Below, in pieces: positions 24,485 through 34,194 of a stretch of DNA of 46,891 nt. The notes beneath the pieces were generated by a model. It ran no database searches and was not told the origin of the DNA. It worked only from the letters and a program-made list of their open reading frames with translations. Position 1 is the first letter of the stretch, and each line of letters opens with the position of its first letter. The position numbers and the translations under genes were made by a program. The DNA is taken from contig JAJYBO010000001.1 in the NCBI GenBank assembly GCA_021778975.1, positions 1 through 46,891 on the forward strand, read 5' to 3'. This stretch comes from Deltaproteobacteria bacterium (GTDB lineage Bacteria > Desulfobacterota > Desulfobacteria > Desulfobacterales > Desulfatirhabdiaceae).

Positions 24485-25243
24485 TCAAGATTTTGTTTGG
24501 TGAAGCATCTGAATCTCCGCGGCTTTCAAGTCTTCCAGAGAATTGACACCCATCGTTTCAAGCGGATCATCTGCAATCAGCGCTCCGATTTTCCTGCCCT
24601 GCCGATATCCAATACCTACAATATCCGTCAAATACATCTCGTTCTGTGCATTTCGGGTATTCAAAGACCCAAGTGACTCATTTAAGAATTGTCTGTTTAC
24701 ACAATATATACCGGCATTGACAACATTAATTTTTCGCTGTTCTGAAGTTGCATCCGCTTCTTCGACAATTTCTGTTACACATTGATCCATGTTCATCAGC
24801 AATCTGCCATAACCTGTCGGATCCGGCATCTCTACAGCCAGAATCGTAATATCGTTTTGTTTATTGTGGTGATATTGAAAAAGCATATCAAGCGTTGATG
24901 CCTGAATCAATGGTGTATCTCCACACAAAATAATGACATTTTCAACAGTCTCATTCAAAAATGGCATGGCGCAGGAAACAGCATGACCGGTTCCCAATTG
25001 CTGGGTCTGATGCACATAATGAACATCGAAATACTGGTTCATGGACGTCTGCACCTGCTCTGATTGAAAACCGACAATGACATGGATATTGCGATCCGTC
25101 AGCTTTCTGGCGGCATCAATAACGTAATACAGCATTGGTTTTCCGGCAATTTGATGCAATACTTTCGCCATTTGCGATTTCATACGCTTCCCTAAACCAG
25201 CCGCCAAAATTATTACAGCCAGTGTCTGAGGCATATTCTTCAT
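24485..25243 (-). CDS. GlmU-like uridyltransferase lacking the acetyltransferase domain
   Basis: A 252-residue nucleotidyltransferase matching the N-terminal pyrophosphorylase half of GlmU: AVIILAAGLGKRMKS near 9-23, the sugar-recognition segment TQQLGTGHAV, the catalytic-site LCGDTPL, and GYGRLL. It likely transfers UMP to N-acetylglucosamine-1-phosphate, or a related sugar phosphate, for cell-wall precursors. Normal GlmU is about 450 residues; the left-handed beta-helix that acetylates glucosamine-1-phosphate is absent, and the gene ends cleanly with its own stop. The acetyltransferase step must be encoded elsewhere. It is the first gene of the zapB/zapA direction, with repeat R5 in its upstream region. 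Confidence 0.82.
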   Translation of the reverse strand: MKNMPQTLAVIILAAGLGKRMKSQMAKVLHQIAGKPMLYYVIDAARKLTDRNIHVIVGFQSEQVQTSMNQYFDVHYVHQTQQLGTGHAVSCAMPFLNETVENVIILCGDTPLIQASTLDMLFQYHHNKQNDITILAVEMPDPTGYGRLLMNMDQCVTEIVEEADATSEQRKINVVNAGIYCVNRQFLNESLGSLNTRNAQNEMYLTDIVGIGYRQGRKIGALIADDPLETMGVNSLEDLKAAEIQMLHQTKS

Positions 25244-25277
25244 ATTTCACCACGTTATAAAGACCGTCGTAAATGAT

Positions 25278-25429
25278 GATGACTTCGTAAAAAGTCGAAT
25301 TTCAGACGGCTTTTTAAAAAAGGCCGCGGGCAAGGCGCGCAAATCCGCAAGGCGTGAGGCGTACTTATGGTGCGCCGCAACGATGAATGCAGCGCAACGC
25401 AGCATCCGGACTTTTTACGAAGCCGTCAA
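25278..25429 (-). repeat. Dispersed palindromic repeat, copy R5 (inverted)
   Basis: A ~152-bp copy in the opposite orientation to R1-R4, between the atpC terminator and the GlmU-like gene. Its outer ends are the best inverted match in the family: GACTTCGTAAAAAGTCGAA at one side and CCGGACTTTTTACGAAGCCGTC at the other. It therefore lies in the promoter region of the GlmU-like/zapB/zapA genes. Confidence 0.92.
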
Positions 25430-25448
25430 TGATGCAACAAAACAATAA

Positions 25449-25479
25449 AAAAGGCAGACCACCTCGGTGATCTGCCTTT
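25449..25479 (-). terminator. Intrinsic terminator of the ATP synthase operon
   Basis: On the minus strand AAAGGCAGATCACC pairs with GGTGGTCTGCCTTT around a short loop, with one G-T pair, and is followed by a T-rich run. It lies about 35 nt after the atpC stop codon. Confidence 0.85.
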
Positions 25480-25514
25480 CATTATACAACACAGCGAGTT
25501 AAAACAAAAGCGGG

Positions 25515-25928
25515 TTATCTAAGGGTTTCGGCCAGTTTCACACGATACAGGGCCCTGTCAAGGGCGGCTTTGGCTCTCACAAAGTCAATATCTTCCTTTG
25601 CCTTTCCCTCGATTCTGCTCATAGCTCGTTCGTAAGCGGCTTTCGCACGGCTGACATCAATATCTCGCCGACGTTCCGCCGATTGCGCCAGAACAGTTAC
25701 CCGATCCGGAAGGGCTTCCGCAAAACCGCCACTGACAAACACAAAACGTTCGACACCTTTGGCATCTTTATAGCGGATCACGCCCAGTTTTAATGTTGTT
25801 AAAAACGGTGTATGGCCAATGAGCACACCAAACTCTCCAAGTGTACCCGGAGCGATTACAATCTGCGCTTCTTCACTGACAACAGATTTCTCTGGAGTAA
25901 CAACTTCAAGTTTTATATTTCCAGCCAT
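25515..25928 (-). CDS. atpC: ATP synthase F1 epsilon subunit
   Basis: A 137-residue epsilon subunit, part of the central stalk and a brake on ATP hydrolysis. The N-terminal beta-sandwich (VVTPEKSVVSEEAQIVIAPG, then GEFGVLIGHTPFLTTLKLG) is followed by two C-terminal helices (RAKAAYERAM and RAKAALDRALYRV). Size and order are normal. GAGGACAAACG precedes the ATG. It is the last gene of the operon, 20 nt after atpD, with the terminator downstream. Confidence 0.96.
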   Translation of the reverse strand: MAGNIKLEVVTPEKSVVSEEAQIVIAPGTLGEFGVLIGHTPFLTTLKLGVIRYKDAKGVERFVFVSGGFAEALPDRVTVLAQSAERRRDIDVSRAKAAYERAMSRIEGKAKEDIDFVRAKAALDRALYRVKLAETLR

Positions 25929-25948
25929 TCGTTTGTCCTCAAACTAGA

Positions 25949-27367
25949 TTATTGTGCTTCGGCCATTTTTTTAGCTTTCTCAACAGCGCCTTCGATACCG
26001 CCTACCATATAGAAAGCCTGTTCAGGAAGATCGTCATGTTTTCCTTCGCAAATTTCTTTGAAACCTCTAACGGTATCTTCGATCTTGCAGTAAGCCCCCT
26101 TCATACCGGTAAAGGTTTCAGCAACATGGAAAGGCTGCGACAAAAATCTTTGAATTCTTCGGGCCCTGGCAACCGTCAACTTGTCTTCGTCAGACAATTC
26201 ATCAATACCCAGAATTGCAATAATATCCTGTAATTCTTTATATTTCTGAAGCACCTTCTGTACGGTTCTGGCAACCTGATAATGCTCGTCACCAATATAA
26301 GCGGCATCCAGAATTCTCGATGTTGAATCGAGCGGGTCCACCGCCGGATAAATTCCAAGTTCGGCGATCTGACGGGAAAGAACGACCGTTCCGTCGAGAT
26401 GCGCAAATGTGGTCGCCGGCGCCGGGTCTGTCAAGTCGTCTGCAGGCACGTAAACACACTGTACTGCGGTAATGGCGCCTTTATGGGTAGAGGTAATACG
26501 TTCCTGAAGCGTACCGAGGTCAACCGCCAGTGTCGGTTGATACCCCACCGCAGATGGCATACGACCCAGAAGGGCCGAAACTTCGGAACCGGCCTGTGTA
26601 AACCGGAAAATATTATCAATAAAAATCAGAACGTCCTGACCTTCGATGTCACGGAAATATTCCGCCGCCGTCAATGCGGAAAGCGCCACGCGCGCTCTTG
26701 CTCCGGGGGGTTCTGTCATCTGACCATAAATCAGAGCCGCTTTGGGAAGAACGCCGGAATCTTTCATTTCGTGATACAGGTCATTACCTTCGCGTGTTCT
26801 TTCACCCACACCGGCAAAAACCGAGATACCACCATGATGCATGGCGATGTTATTGACCATTTCCATCATGATAACGGTTTTTCCTACGCCAGCACCACCG
26901 AAAAGCCCCATCTTTCCACCACGGGGAAACGGCACCAGCAGGTCAATCACTTTGACGCCCGTTTCGAGAACCCGTACCGTCGTATCCTGCTCCGTAAATT
27001 TAGGAGCGTCACGATGAATGGGCATCATCTTTTCCTGGCTGATGGGGCCAAGCCCGTCAACGGGCCTTCCGACAACGTTCAAAACCCTTCCCAACCCCGC
27101 CTTGCCAACCGGCATCATGATCGGGTTGCCGGTGTCTTTTACGGGCATTCCGCGAACCAGTCCGTCGGTAACGTCCATGGCAACGGTACGCACAATATTA
27201 TCGCCCAGGTGCTGGGCGACTTCGATAACAAGATTATCAGGTTCGTCATTGATCGCTGAGTTGCTAACCAGAAGAGCGGTCAAAATTTTCGGCAATTGCC
27301 CCTGCTCGAATTCAACGTCAACAACAGGCCCCATTACCTGTTTGATATAACCAATATTCTGTCCCAT
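25949..27367 (-). CDS. atpD: ATP synthase F1 beta subunit
   Basis: A 472-residue catalytic subunit. The P-loop GGAGVGKT is near residue 155, GERTREGNDLY and the catalytic Glu of VGERTRE follow, and ALLGRMPSAVGYQPTL is the usual F1 signature. An upstream in-frame TTG at 27370 is directly followed by an ATG at 27367; AGGAGG sits 7 nt before that ATG, so 27367 is chosen. It lies 39 nt after the atpG stop. The family forms alternating alpha/beta hexamers that make ATP from the ion gradient. Confidence 0.98.
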   Translation of the reverse strand: MGQNIGYIKQVMGPVVDVEFEQGQLPKILTALLVSNSAINDEPDNLVIEVAQHLGDNIVRTVAMDVTDGLVRGMPVKDTGNPIMMPVGKAGLGRVLNVVGRPVDGLGPISQEKMMPIHRDAPKFTEQDTTVRVLETGVKVIDLLVPFPRGGKMGLFGGAGVGKTVIMMEMVNNIAMHHGGISVFAGVGERTREGNDLYHEMKDSGVLPKAALIYGQMTEPPGARARVALSALTAAEYFRDIEGQDVLIFIDNIFRFTQAGSEVSALLGRMPSAVGYQPTLAVDLGTLQERITSTHKGAITAVQCVYVPADDLTDPAPATTFAHLDGTVVLSRQIAELGIYPAVDPLDSTSRILDAAYIGDEHYQVARTVQKVLQKYKELQDIIAILGIDELSDEDKLTVARARRIQRFLSQPFHVAETFTGMKGAYCKIEDTVRGFKEICEGKHDDLPEQAFYMVGGIEGAVEKAKKMAEAQ

Positions 27368-27406
27368 CAAAAATCCTCCTATCCTTCGATATGCTGCATC
27401 GTTTGA

Positions 27407-28300
27407 TTAACCTTTGAGAGCTTCCGCGCCGCCGACAATATCCATAAGGTCCGCGGTAATCGCCGCCTGTCTTGCCTTGTTGTAAGCAAGCGTCAGACTT
27501 CCGATCATATCGTTGCACGCGGTTGTGGCGTTTTCCATAGCCATCATTCTGGCAGCATGCTCGCTGGTAGATGTTTCCAAAAAAGCCCTGTGTAACTGAA
27601 CATATACATTCATCGGCAACAATTCGCCCAAGAGACCAGCAGGTGACGGCTCGCAGATATGTTCGGCCTGGTAGGGCTTGTCCGTATCTGCAGAAGGAAC
27701 GGCTTCAGTGTCAAACGGGGTAATGGGCAATATCTTTTCAATAACAGGCACCTGTTTGGACATTGTTTTGAATTCAGAAAAAACAACATAGACTTCGTCG
27801 TAAACACCGGCCAGGAACTGGTCAACCAGCTTGCGACCGGCAGTGGAGGCGACATTGAACCCAATGGTTGTTCCGATGATCCCAACGTGTTCAGCGGCGA
27901 TGGACATTTTGGCCTTTCGGGACCAATCACGCCCCTTCTTCCCAAAATTTGTAATGGAAACATCCATCCCCTTCCCCGTGATATCATTGACAAATTTTTC
28001 CGCTTTGGTGACCAGATTGGTATTGAAACCGCCGCACAACCCTCTATCCGACGTACACAACACGACATGCACCGCTTTGACTTCTTCTCGTGGAACAAGC
28101 AGAGGACTCGTCCCTTCTCCCGCTTTCTGCGACAAACTGGTCAACACTTCGGCAAATTTGTTCGCATAAGGACGAAAGGCCTCCATATTCATCTGCGCCC
28201 CGCGAAGTCTGGAAGCGGCTACCATGTTCATGGCTTTGGTGATTTGTTTGGTTTTCTTGACCGCACTGATCTTGTTTTGAACATCTTTTAGTCTTGCCAT
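27407..28300 (-). CDS. atpG: ATP synthase F1 gamma subunit
   Basis: A 297-residue rotor shaft subunit. Long N- and C-terminal helices form the coiled coil: LKDVQNKISAVKKTKQITKAMNMVAASRLR at the start and ENATTACNDMIGSLTLAYNKARQAAITADLMDIVGGAEAL at the end. A Rossmann-like middle has TSDRGLCGGFNTN. Length is normal. AAGGACG lies before the ATG. It is 50 nt from the atpA stop. Confidence 0.97.
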   Translation of the reverse strand: MARLKDVQNKISAVKKTKQITKAMNMVAASRLRGAQMNMEAFRPYANKFAEVLTSLSQKAGEGTSPLLVPREEVKAVHVVLCTSDRGLCGGFNTNLVTKAEKFVNDITGKGMDVSITNFGKKGRDWSRKAKMSIAAEHVGIIGTTIGFNVASTAGRKLVDQFLAGVYDEVYVVFSEFKTMSKQVPVIEKILPITPFDTEAVPSADTDKPYQAEHICEPSPAGLLGELLPMNVYVQLHRAFLETSTSEHAARMMAMENATTACNDMIGSLTLAYNKARQAAITADLMDIVGGAEALKG

Positions 28301-28350
28301 ATTGAATCGTCCTTAATATCAGACAGCAGAGATGTTAATATTCACACTCA

Positions 28351-29867
<1,517 letters not shown>

Positions 29868-29868
<1 letters not shown>

Positions 29869-30419
29869 TATACGCTTTCACCCCTCTTTAAAGATTCTCT
29901 CATGTTGAGTAATTGTGTTTTGATGCTGCCATCCAAAACAAGATCCCCAATTTTGGTAACCACCCCACCAATCAGAGACGGGTCCGTTTTAATATCCAAG
30001 ACAATATCTTTGCCTGTTTTCTTTGACAACGCCTTGCGAATCTTCTCGACCGCTTCGGATGAAAGCTCATTGGCCGAAACAATACTGGCACGCGCAACGC
30101 CCTTGAGATCATCCGCCAGTTTCTGATAAAACTCGTTGATTGCGCTTATAAAACCGAATCTTCCTTTGTCGAACAACAGTTTCAAAAACGACGACATCAC
30201 TCCGGAAAGATTCAGTTTGTCAATCAGAGCCGCCAGAACTTTCTTGCGATCACCGGCATTATAGAGCGGATTATTGATGACTTGCTCCAGCACGGACTCA
30301 CGAGACACAAGCCCGGCAACCCCATCCAGTTCCTGCCTGTAGTATTCGGCTTTTCCATCGGTTTTGCCAATCATCAGAAGCGCTTTGGCATATCGCCTTG
30401 CGATAGATAAATTTTTCAC
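29868..30419 (-). CDS. atpH: ATP synthase delta subunit
   Basis: A 183-residue peripheral stalk subunit linking b/b' to the top of alpha3beta3. The N-terminal helical bundle (IARRYAKALLMIG) is typical, and the C-terminus carries the conserved DPSLIGGVVTKIGDLVLDGSIKTQL motif. Translation starts at GTG, overlapping the atpF stop by 3 nt (GTGA), and its own stop overlaps the atpA start. Confidence 0.95.
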
Positions 30420-31087
30420 GATGCCACCACCTTATCAAGATATTCATCCACCAGCCGGTTTTGATCGTCAGCCGTTATATTTTTTCTGATAATTTCTTCC
30501 GCTCTTATCATCGCAGTTTCAAAAACTTCCTGCTGCAAACGCTGTTTGGCCACCGCGAATTCGTTTTCGATATTGCGCCGGGCCTGTTCTTCCAGCTTAC
30601 GAGCGGACAGCTCCGCCTCTTTGAGAATTCTGGCCTTGGATTCGTTTCCCTGACGCACATACTCCGCCATGATATCTTCGGCTTCTTTAGAAAGTTTCGA
30701 AATTCTGGCATTGTACTCGGCCAGCGTCTTTTCGGCATCGGACTTTCTGGCCTCAAGATCGTCGAGCTGCGCCCGAATCCCGTCTATTCTGCCGCTCAGA
30801 GCTTTGACCAGCGGTTTTTTGAGCAAAAAGATCAGCGCCGCCGCCAACACTGCAAAATTCATCACCCGATAGGTATCAGTCGCCGCCCATCCCTTTGCTT
30901 CAGCACCGCCATGACCTTCACCGCCGCCCCCCCCGCCCTTCACTTCGGCACTTGCATGCCCTTCAGCACCATGACCGCCTTCACCACCCGATGCAGCAAA
31001 CGATAAGCCTCCCCACAACAACCCCCCCAGCAACAATATCAACACCGCGATATGCCGCCCATTATTCCTGCTTCCCGGAATTTTCAT
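30416..31087 (-). CDS. atpF: ATP synthase F0 b subunit with a Gly/His-rich N-terminal extension
   Basis: A 223-residue b subunit, longer than the usual ~160. The N-terminus looks like a signal sequence (hydrophobic about 12-29, then SFAAS), followed by a Gly/His/Ala-rich stretch (about 33-66), then the membrane helix (about 75-91) and the long stalk helix to the C-terminus. Thus the b-type anchor is preceded by an extra exported or membrane-spanning segment. The ATG at 31087 overlaps the b' stop (TGATG), with GGGGAGGG upstream; an adjacent in-frame TTG at 31090 is less likely. The function of the extension is unknown. It pairs with b' in the stator stalk. Confidence 0.9.
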   Translation of the reverse strand: MKIPGSRNNGRHIAVLILLLGGLLWGGLSFAASGGEGGHGAEGHASAEVKGGGGGGEGHGGAEAKGWAATDTYRVMNFAVLAAALIFLLKKPLVKALSGRIDGIRAQLDDLEARKSDAEKTLAEYNARISKLSKEAEDIMAEYVRQGNESKARILKEAELSARKLEEQARRNIENEFAVAKQRLQQEVFETAMIRAEEIIRKNITADDQNRLVDEYLDKVVAS

Positions 31088-31512
31088 CAAACAGCCCTCC
31101 CCAGTATTTTTTGACTTATAGCGGTTATAAACGTATCAAGTTCTTTTTGAAGGGAAACGCGGACAGCCTCTGTTTCTTTTACTATTTTATCTCGGGCCGA
31201 CAACAATTCAGCCTGTGCTTTTTTATTGATATTTTCAATGATCGCTCTTTCTTCTTCGGCGCCAGCGAACAGCATTGCCTGTTTTTCTTTGAGACCGCTG
31301 GATCTGGCTTCTTTAATGCCCGCGGCAAAGGCGTCCTCTTTTTCTTGAGATTGAGAAATGAAGTCTGAAATACTGCGCTCCAAACCTGATATCTTCTCTT
31401 TTCGTTGAATCAGGACCTTCCGTATGGGCTTATACAAAATGACGTTCATCACCCAAATCAGAAAAATAAAATTGGCAATCTGAATTACAACCGACCCATC
31501 AACACTAATCAT
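31087..31512 (-). CDS. atpF': ATP synthase F0 b' subunit
   Basis: A 141-residue b'-type subunit: one N-terminal membrane helix (about 8-27, VIQIANFIFLIWVMNVILY, followed by KPI) and a long charged helix typical of the peripheral stalk. Two different b-type genes side by side imply a b/b' heterodimer, as in photosynthetic bacteria and many Desulfobacterota. It is the first gene of the operon, behind a strong promoter at 31600-31629. Genes for the a and c subunits are not upstream, where rodA lies, so F0 is split. Confidence 0.93.
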   Translation of the reverse strand: MISVDGSVVIQIANFIFLIWVMNVILYKPIRKVLIQRKEKISGLERSISDFISQSQEKEDAFAAGIKEARSSGLKEKQAMLFAGAEEERAIIENINKKAQAELLSARDKIVKETEAVRVSLQKELDTFITAISQKILGRAV

Positions 31513-31599
31513 ACGCGCACCCTCCGTCCATGTGAATTACAGTTTGTGAACAGCGATAAATATCTATTGATTATTGCTTATCATGATTTGGACTTGCGG

Positions 31600-31629
31600 T
31601 CTATACCATCTGCCAGAACATATTGTCAA
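31600..31629 (-). promoter_or_regulatory. Sigma-70-type promoter of the ATP synthase operon
   Basis: On the minus strand a perfect TTGACA (31629-31624) is followed after 18 nt by TATAGA (31605-31600). The expected transcript start is near 31593, leaving an ~80-nt leader before the b' ATG. Nothing else in the rodA-atpF' gap competes with it. Confidence 0.7.
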
Positions 31630-31708
31630 AAGTTTTTTTTATAATTTTCCTCCGATTTTCGGTTGGAACAAGTCCCCCTATTTTCAAAAAATCAACTGGG
31701 ACGGCGGA

Positions 31709-32809
31709 TCATTCGAACATAAACTGGCGCATACTGATGTTCATCAATATCCCGATGCTCAGCATCATACTGATGACAGACGACCCCCCATAACTGATGA
31801 ACGGCAGCGGAATTCCCACCACTGGCAGCAGACCCATCACCATACCCGTATTGATGAAGGCTTCCCATCCGATCAGGGCCGCAATCCCCACAGCCATCAG
31901 CGCGCCGAACGCGTCTCGACATCCATGCGCAATATTCAGGGTCCAGACGATCAGAAACAGAAACCCCACCAAAATCAGCCCTGCGCCAACAAATCCCCAG
32001 TCTTCCGAAAGAACGGAAAAAATGAAATCCGTATGATGCTCCGGCAAAAACGAAAGGGAATTCTGTGTACCCCCCATCATTCCTTTCCCAAACAACATAC
32101 CGGAACCGATAGCAATTTTAGATTGGATGATGTGATATCCCGCACCCAGGGGATCCAGATCAGGCTCCAGAAACGTTAAAATTCGCTGCTTCTGATATCC
32201 TTTCAGAAACATCCAGACCATCGGAACCGTCACAAGTCCGCATATGATAATGCCGATTAGGGTTCGTTTTTCGATTTTACTGAATGCGGTCATCGTTGCA
32301 GCGATAATAACGATCATCATGGCGGTTCCCAGATCCGGTTGTTTGACGATTAGAACAAAAGGGATCGCTGTCAACAATATCGGCGCCAGCAGCGCCCGAA
32401 ATCCCATGCCCTTGATCGTCGCTGTTCGGGAATAATAACGCGCCAGCACCATGATAATAGCGACTTTCACCAGTTCCGAAGGTTGAAGCGAGACCGGTCC
32501 AAGCGCCAGCCAGCGCTTCGATCCAGCCACATATTTTCCGGCGATCAGGACTGCCACCAGCATCAGAATACAACATATATATACCACATAAGCATATTGG
32601 TCCAGTTTTCGGTAACTGAACAAAAAAGAGCCGATCATCACCATGGTCCCGGCCCCAAACCACATGAGTTGTCTGAAATAAAACGCCTGAATTACTGGCG
32701 TTCCGGACCTGGCAGCACTATAAAGTGTTATCAACCCCGACGCCACCAGCAGCAACGTCACCAGCAGCAGCACCCAGTCAAAATTCTGAATCAATCTCCG
32801 GTCGAACAT
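31709..32809 (-). CDS. rodA: Rod-shape protein RodA (peptidoglycan glycosyltransferase)
   Basis: A 366-residue polytopic inner-membrane SEDS protein with about ten hydrophobic helices. SEDS proteins polymerise lipid II glycan strands together with a class B PBP during elongation. Motifs include WLALGPVSLQPSELVK, with the conserved Pro-Ser-Glu, IVKQPDLGTAM, a later GFVGAGLILVGF, and PFISYGGSSV near the end. It is shorter than FtsW and has RodA-like ends. mreB and mrdA are not in the window. It follows aroB by 41 nt in the same direction, so the two may be cotranscribed. The ribosome binding site is weak. Confidence 0.92.
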   Translation of the reverse strand: MFDRRLIQNFDWVLLLVTLLLVASGLITLYSAARSGTPVIQAFYFRQLMWFGAGTMVMIGSFLFSYRKLDQYAYVVYICCILMLVAVLIAGKYVAGSKRWLALGPVSLQPSELVKVAIIMVLARYYSRTATIKGMGFRALLAPILLTAIPFVLIVKQPDLGTAMMIVIIAATMTAFSKIEKRTLIGIIICGLVTVPMVWMFLKGYQKQRILTFLEPDLDPLGAGYHIIQSKIAIGSGMLFGKGMMGGTQNSLSFLPEHHTDFIFSVLSEDWGFVGAGLILVGFLFLIVWTLNIAHGCRDAFGALMAVGIAALIGWEAFINTGMVMGLLPVVGIPLPFISYGGSSVISMMLSIGILMNISMRQFMFE

Positions 32810-32830
32810 AATGAACCCGCTTAAACCCTA

Positions 32831-32860
32831 TCAATCCGAATCAATCCGAATCAATCCGAT
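32831..32860. repeat. 10-bp tandem repeat, three units, at the aroB stop
   Basis: Three copies of TCAATCCGAA (the last ends in T) run through the aroB stop codon into the aroB-rodA gap. Each unit carries an in-frame-like stop on the minus strand. It is a short slippage-prone tract, probably without function. Confidence 0.7.
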
Positions 32861-33882
32861 ACGGAAACAAGCTGACGAATCTGCGACATGGACAGGGGAC
32901 GCACCGTTACGGCGCCGATACGGGTCGGGAGGACGAAAAAAATATCATCCCCTTCCCGCTTCTTGTCCTTGCGTATGGCCTCAAAAATCGCTTCCCGATG
33001 CACCGTGTCCATGCGCACAGGCAGATTGAAATGAATCAAAAGATCAACGATACGCTGTACATCCGTTTCAGACAACATACCCATATGCCGCGCCATCCCC
33101 GCGGCCGCGGCCATGCCGATACTCACCGCCTCGCCATGTGGAATCCCGATGGTTTTTTCGATGGCATGTCCGACAGTATGACCAAAATTCAAAATCCGGC
33201 GCTCTCCTTTCTCGGTTTCATCCCGATTCACCACACCAGCCTTGATGACAATCGAATTGTACACCAGGCGCTCGATAACGGCATACTCCAGCGCCAGAGC
33301 ATCCGACCAGTGGTTTTCAAGAAAATCGAACATTGTTTCATCGGCAATGACGGCATGTTTGACAATTTCCGCAAAGCCGCAGAGCAGCTCCTGACGAGGC
33401 AGTGTGTGCAGCAGGTTCATGTCACAAATAACGAATTCCGGCTGATTGAAAACCCCCACCATATTTTTATATCCACCGAAATTGACGCCGTTTTTGCCTC
33501 CCACACTGGCATCCACCTGCGCCAGCAAAGAAGACGCCACAAATCCGAATTTTACCCCGCGCATGTATGTGGACGCCACAAATCCGGTGATATCGCATAC
33601 AATGCCGCCACCGACCCCCACAATCAATGTGGAACGATCTGCCTCCAGCGCCACCAACTGCCGATAAATATCATGCACCGTATCCAGGGTCTTGACGCCC
33701 TCGCCACAGCCAATGGTAAGAACAGGACCGTCCGGAAAATCTTTTCGATACAGCGCTTCGATATGATGGTCCGTAATAATGACGGTTCGACGTCCGGAAA
33801 TATATTGATTCAGGCTGCCCAGACGCTCTCCGATCCACAGTGTGGAGTTTCCGGTTTTTCCATGAATATGTAATTTTTTCAT
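32851..33882 (-). CDS. aroB: 3-dehydroquinate synthase
   Basis: A 343-residue enzyme of the shikimate pathway that cyclises DAHP to 3-dehydroquinate using NAD and a divalent metal. NAD-binding GGGIVCDITGFVAS is near residues 93-106, metal ligands come from KHAVIADE and the HTVGHAIE/PHGEAVSIGM region, and KREGDDIFFVLP lies near the end. GGAGG sits 7 nt before the ATG at 33882; an earlier in-frame start at 33921 is rejected. It is divergent from the DAHP synthase fusion, so two aromatic-pathway genes are arranged back to back. Confidence 0.96.
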   Translation of the reverse strand: MKKLHIHGKTGNSTLWIGERLGSLNQYISGRRTVIITDHHIEALYRKDFPDGPVLTIGCGEGVKTLDTVHDIYRQLVALEADRSTLIVGVGGGIVCDITGFVASTYMRGVKFGFVASSLLAQVDASVGGKNGVNFGGYKNMVGVFNQPEFVICDMNLLHTLPRQELLCGFAEIVKHAVIADETMFDFLENHWSDALALEYAVIERLVYNSIVIKAGVVNRDETEKGERRILNFGHTVGHAIEKTIGIPHGEAVSIGMAAAAGMARHMGMLSETDVQRIVDLLIHFNLPVRMDTVHREAIFEAIRKDKKREGDDIFFVLPTRIGAVTVRPLSMSQIRQLVSVSD

Positions 33883-33981
33883 GATACTACCTCCATTTAT
33901 TTTGATATTGCTACCATACACGACTCGATATGTAAATCTAAAAACGTGGAGGTCTCCAGTAACAGCGCTCTAAAAAAATAC

Positions 33982-34010
33982 TTGACATGACATTACATCC
34001 GTCATAAAAG
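33982..34010 (+). promoter_or_regulatory. Promoter of the phenylalanine leader and DAHP synthase-prephenate dehydratase gene
   Basis: TTGACA at 33982-33987 is followed after 17 nt by TAAAAG at 34005-34010, a fair sigma-70 -10 box. The expected transcript begins near 34017, about 30 nt before the leader peptide ATG. Confidence 0.6.
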
Positions 34011-34046
34011 TTCCTATCAAAATAAAAAAGGATTCACTTTTCGACA

Positions 34047-34121
34047 ATGAACGGGCATCTCATCACTCTCAAATTTTTTGGACGCTTCTTTTTTAGCTTT
34101 AGAAGCGTTCATCCGGAGTAG
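34047..34121 (+). CDS. Phenylalanine-rich leader peptide of an attenuator (pheL-like)
   Basis: A 24-codon open frame, ATG at 34047 to TAG at 34119, encodes MNGHLITLKFFGRFFFSFRS followed by VHPE. Six of the nine codons from 10 to 18 are Phe (FF-GR-FFF-S-F), like the E. coli pheA leader. AGGA at 34029-34032 is a plausible, somewhat distant ribosome binding site. The frame lies between a promoter and tandem terminators upstream of an aromatic-pathway gene that makes phenylalanine. Phe starvation would stall a ribosome on these codons. A CGCTTCT/AGAAGCG hairpin (34083-34089 with 34101-34107) overlaps the Phe run and would be melted or blocked by that ribosome. Confidence 0.85.
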   Translation: MNGHLITLKFFGRFFFSFRSVHPE

Positions 34122-34153
34122 TCGCCGTTTTCGTCAAAATTCGGCCCCGGATG
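34110..34153 (+). promoter_or_regulatory. Candidate antiterminator stem of the phenylalanine attenuator
   Basis: CATCCGG (34110-34116, the last leader codons) is the exact complement of CCGGATG (34147-34153) in the left arm of terminator T1; a flanking U-G and a G-C pair can extend it. When a ribosome stalls on the Phe run the earlier hairpin is prevented, 34110-34116 is free and this stem can form, which excludes T1. Confidence 0.7.
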
Positions 34154-34190
34154 GACTGAAAAACATCAGTCTGTCCGGGGCTTTTTTATT
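34144..34190 (+). terminator. Terminator T1 of the phenylalanine attenuator
   Basis: A 16-bp stem (34144-34159 with 34166-34181, including two G-U pairs) around a 6-nt loop, followed by TTTTTTATTT. The arms begin and end with GCCCCGGA and TCCGGGGC. It is a classical intrinsic terminator 22 nt after the leader peptide stop. Confidence 0.92.
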
Positions 34191-34194
34191 TATG

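Noticed and set aside
32831..32860. Start of a CRISPR-like or iteron array
   Set aside because: Only three 10-bp units without spacers; a slippage tract at the aroB stop is enough to explain it.
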